From the NCBI GenBank assembly GCA_036394195.1, contig DASWFO010000049.1:1-51956 (forward strand): a stretch of 51,956 bases of DNA, written 5' to 3'. The position numbers and the translations under genes are program-made. This document shows, in pieces, positions 25,082-34,589 of this stretch. Under the pieces are notes generated by a model. The model was given only the letters and a program-made list of their open reading frames with translations. It ran no database searches and was not told the origin of the DNA. The number at the start of each line of letters is the position of its first letter. Position 1 is the first letter of the stretch. The stretch comes from DATJPD01 sp036394195. GTDB lineage: Bacteria > Pseudomonadota > Alphaproteobacteria > CACIAM-22H2.

Positions 25082-26977
25082 ATGGCTCAAATCTCCGATC
25101 CCGCCCCACCCGCGGCCGCCGCCGGCCCGCCCGGCCAACCTCGCCGCCGGCCCCGGCTCTACTCCATTTCGACCGTTCTCGCCCTCACGCTCGCCCTTCT
25201 GGTCCTCGTGACCGTCGCCGTGGTGGTGACGCCGCTGTTGTATCTCGGGCGGAACAGCACAGTGGCGCTGCTGCGCGAGAACGGCGATCTGCTCCTCAAT
25301 ACGATCGAACTGCGCGTCCGCCAGCAGATCGAGCCGCCGACCAATCAGCTCGCGTTCATCGCCGAGGTGCTGAGCCGGTCCGACGGGCAGATGTACGATC
25401 GCAAACGCATCGGCGACATCCTGACCGGCGCCCTGGCGGCGACGCCGCAGATCGCCTCCTTGGGCTTCGTCGATGCAGCGTATATCTCGACAACAGCCGT
25501 GCGTCAGGACGACGGCGTCAGGATCGAGACCGCGGATCTCGGACGCGAAGGCGCCGCGGCGATCCCCGATCCCCAGCCTGGGGGCAAATGGGCCGGAATC
25601 CTCCACGACGTGAACGGCGAACTTTACATCGTTCGCCGGCACGCGGTGTACCGCGACGGCACGTTCGTCGGCACGCTGTTCGGGCACATCTCGGTGCGGC
25701 AGCTGTCGAACTTCCTCACCGCCGTTCCAGGTATGGAGGGCAACAGCTTCATTCTCTATGACCACGGCTACGTGCTGGCGCATCCCCGCCTCACCCGACC
25801 GGTTCCATCTCTGCGCGGCGACCAGGTCCTGCCGCGCCTGGATGAGGTTGGCGACCCCGTGTTGGCGGCGATCTGGAACAAACCCTCGCGCCTGCCCCTT
25901 CTTGGACGAAGCTCGGGTTCCGTACATGCGGTACGGCTCGACGGCGATGAATGGCTCTACCTCTACCGGACCGTGTCGGACTACGGCGACAAGCCGTGGC
26001 TCATCGGAACCTATTTCCGCGCCGCCGATGCGCTGGCCGACCTTCGGCAGCTTATATTCGCCGGGACCGGCGCCGGCATCGCTCTCATCGTCGCGACCTC
26101 GGCCGCAATCCTGATTGGCCGGTGGATCGCACGGCCGATCACCCAGTTGGCGGAGGTCGCCCGGCATCTTCGCGGCCTACACTTCTCCGGTGTGCCGAAA
26201 CTGCCGCGACCGATCTTTCGTGAGCTCGACGATCAGGTCCGGGCCTTCGACGAGATGCTGACCGCACTCCACTGGTTCGAAGCCTACGTACCACGGAAGC
26301 TGGTGCGTCGGCTGGCAAGGCGCGGCGACCAGAGCCCTCTCCCCTCGGTGGAGCGGCGGGTGACCGTCATGTTCACCGATATCGCCGGCTTCACCCCGAT
26401 CGCGGAGCACATGAGCCCGGTCGAGACGGCGCAGCTGCTCAATCAGCATTTCGAGCTGATCACCAAGTGCATCGAGGCGGAGGAAGGCACGGTCGACAAG
26501 TTCATCGGCGACGCGGTCATGGCGTTCTGGGGCGCGCCCAGCCGGCAGCCCGATCATGCGGTGCGGGCCGTCCGCGCAGCGGCAAGAATTGCGATATCGA
26601 TCCAGCAAGAGAACCGCGTGCGGGTACGCAACGGCGCGCCGCCGATCCGGATCCGGATCGGGCTTCACACGGGCCGGGTCATCGTCGGGAATATCGGCGC
26701 CGAAGGCCGGATCAATTACACGATCGTCGGCGACACGGTGAACGCGGCGGAACGCATCGAGGAACTCGGCCGCCAGTTCCTCGATATTAAGAGCGACGAC
26801 ATCGTCGTGCTGTTCAGCGGCGCGACCGAGCAGGCCCTCGGCCCGGACGTCCCGCGGGCCGCGGTCGGCACGTTCACTCTGCGCGGCCGCGCCGAGGCCG
26901 TCCCGGTTTTCCGCCTGATTTTGCCGACGGAGGTTTCGCCGGCCGTGGAGCGTGCGGTCGCTGTGTCAGACCGGTGA
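25082..26977 (+). CDS. Membrane-bound class III adenylate/guanylate cyclase with extracytoplasmic sensor
   Basis: A 631-residue receptor cyclase. Order: Pro-rich N-terminus; TM1 (~32-55, VLALTLALLVLVTVAVVVTPLL); an extracytoplasmic Cache-like sensor (~60-330); TM2 (~340-362, AGTGAGIALIVATSAAIL); a HAMP-like linker (GRWIARPITQLAEVARHLR); and a C-terminal class III cyclase domain (~430-600). The catalytic domain keeps the metal Asp pair (FTDIAGFT and FIGDAVMAFWG) and INYTIVGDTVNAAERIEELG. The start at 25082 is favoured over 25043. The 3' end overlaps the convergent trmJ gene by 104 bp. Confidence 0.9.
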   Translation: MAQISDPAPPAAAAGPPGQPRRRPRLYSISTVLALTLALLVLVTVAVVVTPLLYLGRNSTVALLRENGDLLLNTIELRVRQQIEPPTNQLAFIAEVLSRSDGQMYDRKRIGDILTGALAATPQIASLGFVDAAYISTTAVRQDDGVRIETADLGREGAAAIPDPQPGGKWAGILHDVNGELYIVRRHAVYRDGTFVGTLFGHISVRQLSNFLTAVPGMEGNSFILYDHGYVLAHPRLTRPVPSLRGDQVLPRLDEVGDPVLAAIWNKPSRLPLLGRSSGSVHAVRLDGDEWLYLYRTVSDYGDKPWLIGTYFRAADALADLRQLIFAGTGAGIALIVATSAAILIGRWIARPITQLAEVARHLRGLHFSGVPKLPRPIFRELDDQVRAFDEMLTALHWFEAYVPRKLVRRLARRGDQSPLPSVERRVTVMFTDIAGFTPIAEHMSPVETAQLLNQHFELITKCIEAEEGTVDKFIGDAVMAFWGAPSRQPDHAVRAVRAAARIAISIQQENRVRVRNGAPPIRIRIGLHTGRVIVGNIGAEGRINYTIVGDTVNAAERIEELGRQFLDIKSDDIVVLFSGATEQALGPDVPRAAVGTFTLRGRAEAVPVFRLILPTEVSPAVERAVAVSDR

Positions 26978-27686
26978 GGATGCCGTGCAGGGTGCGGGTC
27001 TCATGCGCCATCAGGCCCGCGCGATAGAAGATGCTGCGGATGTTGCGCACCATGATCGGCCGCATCTCGGTGTTGCGCAGGAATCCGCACTCGTCCAGCT
27101 CCGCCTCGAGCCGGGCGAAGAAATCCAGCACCTCCTTCTTGCTCGCGGCCTCGGCGCGGCCCTTGGCCAGCACCCGAGCCGGCGCCGCCGTGCTCGCCAT
27201 CCGCCATTCATACGCGGCGAGCAGCACCGCCTGCGCCAGGTTGAGCGACGAAAAGTCTGGATTGAGCGGCACGCTCAGGAGCGCGTCCGCCAGCGCCACA
27301 TCCTCGTTCTCGAGACCCGTCCGCTCCGGCCCGAACAGATAGCCGGACCGTTCGCCGCGCTCGAGCCGCTCCAGCGCTTCCGCGGCCGCCGCCCGGGCCG
27401 TCACCACGGCCTTGACGCCCTCGCGCGGGCGGGCGGTGGTGGCGTAGACATAGTGCAGATCGGCCATCGCTTCGGCCGCCGTGGCGAAGATGCGCGCCTT
27501 GTCCAGGACGGCGTCGGCGCCGGCGGCTGCCGCCACCGCGCGCGGGTGCGGCCATGTCGGGCGCGGACGGACAAGTCGCAGGTCGCTCAGACCGCAATTC
27601 AGCATGGCGCGTGCGGTGGCGCCGATATTCTCCGCGAGCTGCGGCGCCACCAGGATCACCACCGGCGTGGCTCGGTTGGCGCTCAC
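26874..27686 (-). CDS. trmJ: tRNA/rRNA methyltransferase, TrmJ/SpoU family
   Basis: A 270-residue SPOUT methyltransferase. It shows VVILVAPQLAENIGATARAMLNCGLSDLRLV at the N-terminus and the knot motifs YLFGPERTGLENEDVALAD and LSVPLNPDFSSLNLAQAVLLAAYEW. This pattern fits TrmJ, which 2'-O-methylates position 32 of tRNAs. The ATG overlaps the cimA stop (ATGA, 27683-27686). The C-terminal ~34 residues are a basic Pro/Lys/Arg tail encoded inside the 3' end of the convergent cyclase gene. Confidence 0.9.
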   Translation of the reverse strand: MSANRATPVVILVAPQLAENIGATARAMLNCGLSDLRLVRPRPTWPHPRAVAAAAGADAVLDKARIFATAAEAMADLHYVYATTARPREGVKAVVTARAAAAEALERLERGERSGYLFGPERTGLENEDVALADALLSVPLNPDFSSLNLAQAVLLAAYEWRMASTAAPARVLAKGRAEAASKKEVLDFFARLEAELDECGFLRNTEMRPIMVRNIRSIFYRAGLMAHETRTLHGILTGLTQRPHAPRPAKPPSAKSGGKPGRPRRGRAE

Positions 27687-29323
27687 GCGCCGGCACCTCG
27701 CCTGCCGCCGGTGCCGCCGGGGTTGCGCGCCGCCAGCCGCTCCTCATGGAACAGGAACCAGGTGATGCTGTCGTGCAGCGCGTTGTACGAGGCGTCGATC
27801 ACGTTCGCGGAGACGCCCACGGTCGACCATCGCCGGCCGTCGCCGTCGGCGCTCTCGATCATCACCCGAGTCACGGCCTTGGTCCCGGCCTCCGGGGTCA
27901 GGATGCGCACCTTGTAGTCGACGAGGCGCACGTCGGAAAGGCGCGGATACACGGGCAGCAGCGCCTCGCGCAACGCCCCGTCGAGCGCGTTCACGGGGCC
28001 ATTGCCCTCGCCCACGGTCAGGACGCGATGGCCTTTGATGTCGAGCTTCACCGTCGCCTCGGACTGCGTCACCAGCTCGCCCTTGGCATTGAAGCGGCGC
28101 TCGGTGATGACCCGAAACGACACCAGAGTGAAGAACTCCGGCACGCTTTCGAGCAGGCGCCGGGCCAACAGCTCGAAGCTGGCGTCGGCGCCATCATAGG
28201 CAAAGCCGTCGTGCTCGCGGGATTTCACCTCATCGATAAGGCGTCCCAGCTTCGGATGATTGGCCGCAATCTCCAGCCCGATATCGCGGAACCGCGCCAG
28301 GATGTTGGACTTGCCCGACTGGTCGGAGACGACGACGTGCCGGCGGTTGCCGACTTTTTCCGGCGGCACGTGCTCGTAGGTGCGCGGATCCTTCTCGATG
28401 GCCGAGACGTGAAGCCCGCCTTTGTGGGTGAAGGCGCGGTCCCCAACATAGGCGGCACCGCTCGCCGAGGGGCGGTTCAGCCGCTCATCGAGGAGCCGCG
28501 ACACATGCGTCAGCTGTTCGAGCTGTGAAGCTGAAAGACCGGTCTTCAGCCCCATCTTCAGCATAAGATTGGGGATGATCGACACGAGATTGGCATTGCC
28601 GCAGCGCTCACCGAGCCCGTTCAAGGTGCCCTGAATCTGGCGGACCCCGGCGCGCACCGCCGCCAACGAATTCGCCACCGCGTTCTCGGTGTCATTGTGG
28701 CAGTGAATGCCGAGATGGGTCCCCGGGATCGCGCGGGCGACCTCGCCGACCATGCGCTCGATCTCGTGCGGCAGCGTGCCGCCGTTGGTGTCGCACAAGA
28801 CCACCCAGCGGGCGCCGGCCTTGTGGGCGGTGGTCACGCAATCGAGCGCATAGCCAGGGTTCGCCTTGTAGCCGTCGAAGAAATGCTCGGCGTCGAACAT
28901 CACCTCGTCCTTGCGCCGCACGGCCTCGCCGAGGCTGTCGGCGATCATGTCGATATTCTCGGGCAAGCTGGCGCCCAATGCGGTCTCGACGTGGAAGTCC
29001 CAGGTCTTCCCGACGAGGGTCACGACCCGCGCCGGCGAGGCGAGCACGGCCGCGAGGCCGGGATCGTTGGCGGCACTGCGGCCCGGCCGACGCGTCATCC
29101 CGAACGCCGTCACTTTCGCCGTCGCCAGGTTCGGCAGGGCGGCGAAAAACGCATCGTCGGTCGGATTGGCTCCCGGCCAGCCGCCCTCCACATAGTCGAG
29201 GCCCAGGCGATCCAGCGCCGACGCGATTGCCGTCTTGTCGGCAACGCCGAAATCGACGCCCTGGGTCTGGGCGCCATCACGCAGCGTGGAATCGTAGAGA
29301 TAGATGCGGTCGTCGGCGGTCAT
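27683..29323 (-). CDS. cimA: Citramalate synthase
   Basis: A 546-residue HMGL/isopropylmalate-synthase family enzyme. It opens IYLYDSTLRDGAQTQGVDFGVADK, with GIHCHNDTENAVANSLAA carrying the metal His pair, then GLGERCGNANL, and a C-terminal LeuA-type allosteric domain (VKLDIKGHRVLTVGEGNGPVNALD). Length and motifs match the CimA group, which condenses pyruvate and acetyl-CoA to (R)-citramalate in the threonine-independent isoleucine route. Co-translated with trmJ. Confidence 0.93.
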   Translation of the reverse strand: MTADDRIYLYDSTLRDGAQTQGVDFGVADKTAIASALDRLGLDYVEGGWPGANPTDDAFFAALPNLATAKVTAFGMTRRPGRSAANDPGLAAVLASPARVVTLVGKTWDFHVETALGASLPENIDMIADSLGEAVRRKDEVMFDAEHFFDGYKANPGYALDCVTTAHKAGARWVVLCDTNGGTLPHEIERMVGEVARAIPGTHLGIHCHNDTENAVANSLAAVRAGVRQIQGTLNGLGERCGNANLVSIIPNLMLKMGLKTGLSASQLEQLTHVSRLLDERLNRPSASGAAYVGDRAFTHKGGLHVSAIEKDPRTYEHVPPEKVGNRRHVVVSDQSGKSNILARFRDIGLEIAANHPKLGRLIDEVKSREHDGFAYDGADASFELLARRLLESVPEFFTLVSFRVITERRFNAKGELVTQSEATVKLDIKGHRVLTVGEGNGPVNALDGALREALLPVYPRLSDVRLVDYKVRILTPEAGTKAVTRVMIESADGDGRRWSTVGVSANVIDASYNALHDSITWFLFHEERLAARNPGGTGGRRGAGA

Positions 29324-29438
29324 CGGACGTGCTTCGGGGCGCTCGAGGATGGGGTGCCCCGGTCCGCCCGGAGCGGCGCTGTTTATAGCAGCCGTCCGGC
29401 GCGCCCAATACGCCTTTTATGCAACACCGGGTACGCCG

Positions 29439-29852
29439 TTACGCGGCCGCGAGGTCCCTGCGCACCGACGCCATCAGCTTAAGCATTTCGCTACGCTCGC
29501 GCGGCGGCAGCTTGAATTTGTCGAGCGTTTTGGTCATGTCGGCCGTCATGGCGTTGAATTCGGCGTCGCTGAGCGGCACCGTGCCGCGACCCGTGTATTT
29601 GCACGGGCCGCCGGAGGCCTGGCAGAACAGCTCCGTCAATCGCCGCTTGGTTTGTGCCGGATCCGTGCCGGCAAACCGCTGACTGACGGCCGGATCGGCG
29701 CGGACATTGTCCACGAAGTCGTCCGTGACCGCCGCGATCCCCGGGCTGCCGCCCAGGCGCTGGTATAAAGTCGGCTCAGACATCGAGCACGCCGAGAGCC
29801 CTGCAACCAGCAGGCCAGCGAGCACCGCGCCGAGCCACATCCTCCGCGTCAT
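29439..29852 (-). CDS. Truncated-haemoglobin-like lipoprotein lacking the proximal His
   Basis: A 137-residue protein with a lipoprotein signal (MTRRMWLGAVLAGLLVAGLSAC; lipobox LSAC) and a group 1 truncated-haemoglobin fold (TLYQRLGGSPGIAAVTDDFVDNV...DPAVSQRFA; FCQASGGPCKYTGRG). In usual relatives, YTGR is followed by a segment such as DMKxxHxGxGI carrying the proximal haem His. Here it goes directly to GTVPLSDAEFN, about six residues shorter and without His. GGAGG lies 4 nt before the ATG. It is 106 bp downstream of the RND adaptor on the same strand. It may be a non-haem derivative. Confidence 0.82.
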   Translation of the reverse strand: MTRRMWLGAVLAGLLVAGLSACSMSEPTLYQRLGGSPGIAAVTDDFVDNVRADPAVSQRFAGTDPAQTKRRLTELFCQASGGPCKYTGRGTVPLSDAEFNAMTADMTKTLDKFKLPPRERSEMLKLMASVRRDLAAA

Positions 29853-29958
29853 GGATCCTCCAACGGACGAAAAGCGTCGGCGCGAGTTTATACGGAATGA
29901 CCGCGCGTCTCGATCACAAGCCGGCGAGGCTCGCAATCGCGTTGCCTCGCTGGCCCGC

Positions 29959-31158
29959 TCAGTGATTTCCGGCGGACTGCGAGGGCGCCGGCTGCGCCGA
30001 GGGCGTTGCGGCGGCGAGCCGGACCGTATCGCCGTTCTGCAATGTCTCGGGCGGGCTGTCGATCACCCGGTCTTGCGAGGTCAGCCCAGCAATCACCTCG
30101 ACGCTGTCGCCGAAATCGCGGCCGGTCTGGACGGGCTTGAGCGTCACTTTGTTGTCTGCGCCCAGAATGGCGACTTGCATGCCGCGGACGGGAGACGGCA
30201 TCAACGCCGTCGCCGGAACGCGCACGGCATTCGGATCGGCCGGGAGCTGGAACGTCACCCGGCAATAAGCATTGCTGAACAGCTTGCCGTCCGCATTGTC
30301 GGTCTGCAATTCGACGAGCATGCTGCGCGATGTCGGGTTCAGCGAATTCGAGGTGGTGACCAGGGTCGCCTCGAACGTCTGGCCGGGATACTGCGGCAGC
30401 TCGAAGGTGGCTTTGACACCGGGCTGAAGACCGGCCGAGTAGGCCTGCGGCACCTGGACATAGATGCGGACGCGGTGCAGATCCGAGACCTCGAAGAGCT
30501 CTTGCCCGGTCACCGTGTTGCCGCCGTTGATCAAGGCGCCGACGTCGGTATTGCGTGCGGTGACGATCCCGTCGAACGGAGCGGTCAGGGTCTTGAACGA
30601 TTCCATCGCTTGCAGCTGCCCCACCGTGGCGCGGGCAGCTTCGGCGAACGTCTTCGCGGTCGCCGCGGCGCTATTCTGTTGGTCCAGCGTCTGTTTCGAC
30701 ACGAATTCGGGCTTCGCAAGCCCGTTGTAGCGCTGGGCCGTCGCGAAGGCCAGGCGTGCGTTGGTCTCGGCCGTGGCGAGATTCGCCTCGGCTTGCACGA
30801 GCTGCTGGTCGAGATCCGGCGTGTCGATCACGGCCAGGGTCTGACCGGCGGTCACGTGCGCCCCGATATCCTGTTCCCAGGACTTGAGATAGCCGCTGAC
30901 CCGGGCGTAGATTGCCGCCTTCGTATAAGGCTGGATGTTGCCAGGCAGGATCAGCCGCTGCAGGGAGCCGCCGCTCTGAAGAGCGGCCAGTGATACGGTC
31001 GGAACAGCCTGCGCGTTCGTCCACTGAGCGAGGTCCCGCTTGGCGCGGACGCGGCTGACGACCCCCTCGCCGACGATCGCGCCGGCGACTACCAGCGCAA
31101 TAACACCGACCAGGATAAGCCAGCGGCGATTCGGCCTCGGGATAGATGGCGAGGACAT
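29959..31158 (-). CDS. RND efflux periplasmic adaptor (membrane fusion protein)
   Basis: A 399-residue HlyD/AcrA-type adaptor: N-terminal TM anchor (WLILVGVIALVVAGAIVGEG), lipoyl half-motif (IYARVSGYLKSWEQDIGAHVTAGQTLAVI), an alpha-hairpin region (residues ~120-190), then lipoyl/beta-barrel parts (LTAPFDGIVTARNTDVGALI). GGAG lies 6 nt before the ATG. It follows the pump gene by 13 bp; adaptor-after-pump is the less common order. No outer-membrane channel gene is adjacent. Confidence 0.93.
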   Translation of the reverse strand: MSSPSIPRPNRRWLILVGVIALVVAGAIVGEGVVSRVRAKRDLAQWTNAQAVPTVSLAALQSGGSLQRLILPGNIQPYTKAAIYARVSGYLKSWEQDIGAHVTAGQTLAVIDTPDLDQQLVQAEANLATAETNARLAFATAQRYNGLAKPEFVSKQTLDQQNSAAATAKTFAEAARATVGQLQAMESFKTLTAPFDGIVTARNTDVGALINGGNTVTGQELFEVSDLHRVRIYVQVPQAYSAGLQPGVKATFELPQYPGQTFEATLVTTSNSLNPTSRSMLVELQTDNADGKLFSNAYCRVTFQLPADPNAVRVPATALMPSPVRGMQVAILGADNKVTLKPVQTGRDFGDSVEVIAGLTSQDRVIDSPPETLQNGDTVRLAAATPSAQPAPSQSAGNH

Positions 31159-31171
31159 AACAGGCTCCGAT

Positions 31172-34100
31172 TTACGCGGGGGTGGGATGACCGTCCGCGG
31201 GTGCCGCGTCGACCGGCTTGCGGTCACGGGCGTGGACGAGGCTGAACAACGTCGGCACGAGGAGCAGGGTCGCGCATGTCGCGAAGAGCAGCCCGCCGAT
31301 GACCGCGCGACCCAGCGGCGTGTTCTGGCTGGACTCGATCGCCATCGGGACCATGCCGATGATCATCGCGAGTGCCGTCATCAGCACCGGCCGAAAGCGG
31401 GTGGCGCCGGCTTCGAGGGCCGCGGTCGCCGCGTCGACGCCGGCGGCGAGGCGTTCGCGGGCAAACGCAATCACCAGGATGCTGTTCGCGGTCGCGACGC
31501 CCATGCACATGATGGCGCCGGTGAGCGCCGGCACCGAGAGCGTGGTGTGAGTCGCGAACAGCATCCAGGCGATGCCGGCCAGGGAGGTGGGCAGCGCCAT
31601 GATGATCACGAAGGGGTCGAGCCAGGACTGGAAGTTGACCACGATCAGCAGATAGATCAGCACGATGGCCAGGGCGAGGCCCACAAACAGCTGCTGATAG
31701 GCGCTCGTCATGGTCGTCACTTGGCCGCGCAGCACGACACCGGATCCGCGCGGCACGTCATGGGCCGTGTCCTTGATCACCTGCTGGATGTCGGCGGCCA
31801 CGCCGCCCAGATCGCGCCCTTGCGGGGTTGCGTAGATATCGACGACCGGGCGAACGTTGTAATGCGAGACGAGCGCATCACTGGGGGTGCGCCCGATGGT
31901 GGACAGGCCACCCAGCAGCTGCGTGCCGGCACCGCCACCAGCGCTCACCGGCAGGTTTTGAAGACCGTTGATGGTGCTGATGTCGTGTTGCGGGGTCTGG
32001 ACGGCGACCGGATAGCTCACCCCGGTCTTGGGATTGAGCCAATAGGTCTGATTCGTCTGCAAGCTGCCGGAGAGCGTGATCAGCATCGCCGTGGCGGCGT
32101 CCCTCTCGCTGATACCGGTGAGCCCGGCCAGCGAGCGGTCGACATTCACGTTCAACGTCGGCTGCTGGAATGCCTGCTGGACCCGCGCATCGGCGATCCC
32201 GGGGATCTGCTTGATCCGGGCCAGGAGCGCATTGGCGTAAGTCCGATTCGCCTGGATGTCGTTGCCGACGATCTGCAGATCGATCGGCGCCGGGGCGCCG
32301 AAATTCAGGATCTGGCTGGTCATGTCGGCCGGCAGAAAGGCGAAGGAGGTGCCCGGAAAGCGCCGCGGCAGCTGCGCGCGCAGGGTTTTGACGTAGCCTG
32401 GCGTCGGAGCATGGTTCGGCTTGAGGCTGACCAGGATGTCGCCATCCTCGACCCCGATCGTGCCCGAGTTGTTGTAGGCCATGTTGATGCCGCTGCCGGT
32501 GATTCCGATATTGTCGACGATCCCGTCGATCTGATCGGCCGGGATGATCTGACGGATCGCCTCGCCCACCCGATCGGCGAGCTTCGTGGTCTCTTCGATC
32601 CGCGTGCCGGTCTGCGCCCGCATGTGAATCTTCATCTGGCCGCCGTCGACATTCGGGAAGAAGTCCTGGCCCAGATAGGGGGCAAGCCCGAACGACAGCA
32701 GCGAGAAGCCGAGAAAACCGGCAATCAGCTTGCCGCGGTTGTTCAGGCAGAGCTGCAGCAGGCCCATATAGTGGAGGCGAACCGCCTCGAAACGATGCTC
32801 GAAGCCTTTCTGGAAGCGGACCAGGGGATTGCGGCTGGGTGCCGCGGGCGAAGCTTCGCCGTGGCCGTCCCCGGCCCCCTGGTGGGGCGCCTGGTGGCGG
32901 AGCAGATAGTTGGCGAGCGTCGGCACCAGCGTATAGGTCAGGATGTACGAAGCGACGAGCGCGAAGACGACCGCCTCGGCGAGCGGCCGGAACAGATAGC
33001 CCGCGACGCCGCCCAGCCCGAACATCGGCACGAACGCAATGCAAATGCACAGGAGAGAGACGGTCGCCGGGATCATGATCTCGTGGGCGCCGTTGAGGAT
33101 CGAGGATTCGATCTCCTGTCCGAGGTCGAGATGCCGGTTGACGTTTTCGATGGTGACGGTCGCGTCATCGACAAGGATGCCGACGGCGAGCGCGAGCCCG
33201 CCGAGAGTCATCACGTTGATCGTCTCTCCCAGAGCGGCCAGCACGGTGATCGAGCTCAGGACGGCGAGCGGGATCGATATCGCAATGATCAATGTCGACC
33301 GCCAGCTGCCGAGGAACAGCAGGATCATCGTCGCCGTCAGCACCGCCGCGATGAGAGCTTCACGGACGACGCTGGTGACCGCGCTCAAGACGTAGACAGA
33401 CTGGTCTCCGACGGCGGTCAGCTGCAGGCCGTCGGGCAAGGTCTTTTGCACGCTCGGCAGCAGGTTCCTGATGCCGGAAATGATGTTGAGCGTCGAGACC
33501 GCTCCCGACTTGATGACGGACAGCAAGACGGCGCTTTTGCCGTCGACATGGACGACACTGGTCTGCGGCTGGCTGCCGTCGTGAACATAGGCCACGTCGC
33601 GCATATAGACGACGGTGCCATTGACGGTCTTGATCGGCAGATCGTTGAACGCGGCGATCTCGCTCGGCGAGTCGTTCAAGTTCACCGTGTATTCGAACTT
33701 GCCGATTTTCTGCGTTCCCACCGGCGTGATCAGGTTCTGAATCGACAGCGCGTTGACCACGTCGTTTGCGGAGATGCCGTAGTTGTGCAGCGCCTGCTGG
33801 TTGAGGTCCGCCTGGACCTGACGGACCTTGCCGCCATAGGGTAGCGGAATCGAGGCGCCGGCGACGGAGACCAGCTGCGGGCGGATGAAGCTGCTGGCCT
33901 GGTCGAACAGCACCGCCTCGGAGAGCTTGTCGCTCGAGAGGGCCAGCTGCAGGATCGGCACGCTGGACGCGTTGAAGGTGAGTATGGTCGGCGGCGTGAT
34001 GCCGGGCGGCATCTGCTTCAGGACGGTTTGCGATAGTGCCACCACCTGAGACTGTGCCGCGTCGATGCTCACGGTCGGCTGGAAGAAGATCTTGATGATC

Positions 34101-34372
34101 CCGTAATTGGGGATCGACTGCGATTCGATGTGCTCGATGTCGTTCACGCTGGTGCTGACCGCGCGCTCGTAATACGTGACGATGCGACCCGCCATGTCGT
34201 CCGGCGGCAGGCCGGTGAAGCTGAAGACGACGCTGATCACCGGAATATTGATGTTCGGGAAGATGTCGGTCGGCGTGCGCAGCGCCGACGCGACGCCGAA
34301 GATCATGATCAGCACCGCCATCACGACGAACGTGTAGGGTCGCTTCAGCGCGATTTTGACAATGCCAACCAT
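31172..34372 (-). CDS. RND efflux transporter, inner-membrane pump
   Basis: A 1066-residue AcrB/MdtB-type RND protein. The start is MVGIVKIALKRPYTFVV, with the early PTDIFPNINIPVISVVFSFTG typical of hydrophobe/drug RND pumps. The proton-relay Asp pair is in GILVDDATVTIENV of TM4. Two large periplasmic domains are present, as in the full-length family. A long low-complexity loop (GAGDGHGEASPAAPSRN) sits between the two halves. It lies 49 bp after the 55-residue membrane protein gene on the same strand, so it may belong to that operon. Confidence 0.95.
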   Translation of the reverse strand: MVGIVKIALKRPYTFVVMAVLIMIFGVASALRTPTDIFPNINIPVISVVFSFTGLPPDDMAGRIVTYYERAVSTSVNDIEHIESQSIPNYGIIKIFFQPTVSIDAAQSQVVALSQTVLKQMPPGITPPTILTFNASSVPILQLALSSDKLSEAVLFDQASSFIRPQLVSVAGASIPLPYGGKVRQVQADLNQQALHNYGISANDVVNALSIQNLITPVGTQKIGKFEYTVNLNDSPSEIAAFNDLPIKTVNGTVVYMRDVAYVHDGSQPQTSVVHVDGKSAVLLSVIKSGAVSTLNIISGIRNLLPSVQKTLPDGLQLTAVGDQSVYVLSAVTSVVREALIAAVLTATMILLFLGSWRSTLIIAISIPLAVLSSITVLAALGETINVMTLGGLALAVGILVDDATVTIENVNRHLDLGQEIESSILNGAHEIMIPATVSLLCICIAFVPMFGLGGVAGYLFRPLAEAVVFALVASYILTYTLVPTLANYLLRHQAPHQGAGDGHGEASPAAPSRNPLVRFQKGFEHRFEAVRLHYMGLLQLCLNNRGKLIAGFLGFSLLSFGLAPYLGQDFFPNVDGGQMKIHMRAQTGTRIEETTKLADRVGEAIRQIIPADQIDGIVDNIGITGSGINMAYNNSGTIGVEDGDILVSLKPNHAPTPGYVKTLRAQLPRRFPGTSFAFLPADMTSQILNFGAPAPIDLQIVGNDIQANRTYANALLARIKQIPGIADARVQQAFQQPTLNVNVDRSLAGLTGISERDAATAMLITLSGSLQTNQTYWLNPKTGVSYPVAVQTPQHDISTINGLQNLPVSAGGGAGTQLLGGLSTIGRTPSDALVSHYNVRPVVDIYATPQGRDLGGVAADIQQVIKDTAHDVPRGSGVVLRGQVTTMTSAYQQLFVGLALAIVLIYLLIVVNFQSWLDPFVIIMALPTSLAGIAWMLFATHTTLSVPALTGAIMCMGVATANSILVIAFARERLAAGVDAATAALEAGATRFRPVLMTALAMIIGMVPMAIESSQNTPLGRAVIGGLLFATCATLLLVPTLFSLVHARDRKPVDAAPADGHPTPA

Positions 34373-34421
34373 GACGTTCCCTCGCTCCGATTGGTCTAGC
34401 TCGGGCGAATTCGGATGGTCT

Positions 34422-34589
34422 TCAACGCCGGGCGAGCCAGGCGGTTCCGGCGAGTACCACGGCCGGAACGACGACCGCCGCCCATGCGGCCTGATCGGCG
34501 GCGACCAAGACCACCTCGGTCACCATGACGATCGCGGTGACGGCAATCGTGGCGGCGTCGCCGAACAGCGTCTTGTAGAATGGGCTCAT
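34422..34589 (-). CDS. Small two-helix membrane protein
   Basis: A 55-residue protein with two hydrophobic segments (DAATIAVTAIVMVTEVVLV and WAAVVVPAVVLAGTAWLA). The start ATG overlaps the stop of the upstream multi-spanning gene (ATGA, 34586-34589), strong evidence that it is translated. No family recognised. Its position between a seven-helix protein and the RND pump suggests an accessory subunit. Confidence 0.72.
   Translation of the reverse strand: MSPFYKTLFGDAATIAVTAIVMVTEVVLVAADQAAWAAVVVPAVVLAGTAWLARR

Noticed and set aside
29924..29950. GCGAGGC...GCCTCGC hairpin after the RND adaptor as a terminator
   Set aside because: The loop is 13 nt and no T-tract follows on the minus strand, so an intrinsic terminator is not supported.
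31040..33844. 934-codon open frame on the plus strand
   Set aside because: Exactly antisense to the RND pump gene; the product is Arg/His/Asp-rich with no domain, typical of antisense frames in GC-rich genes.
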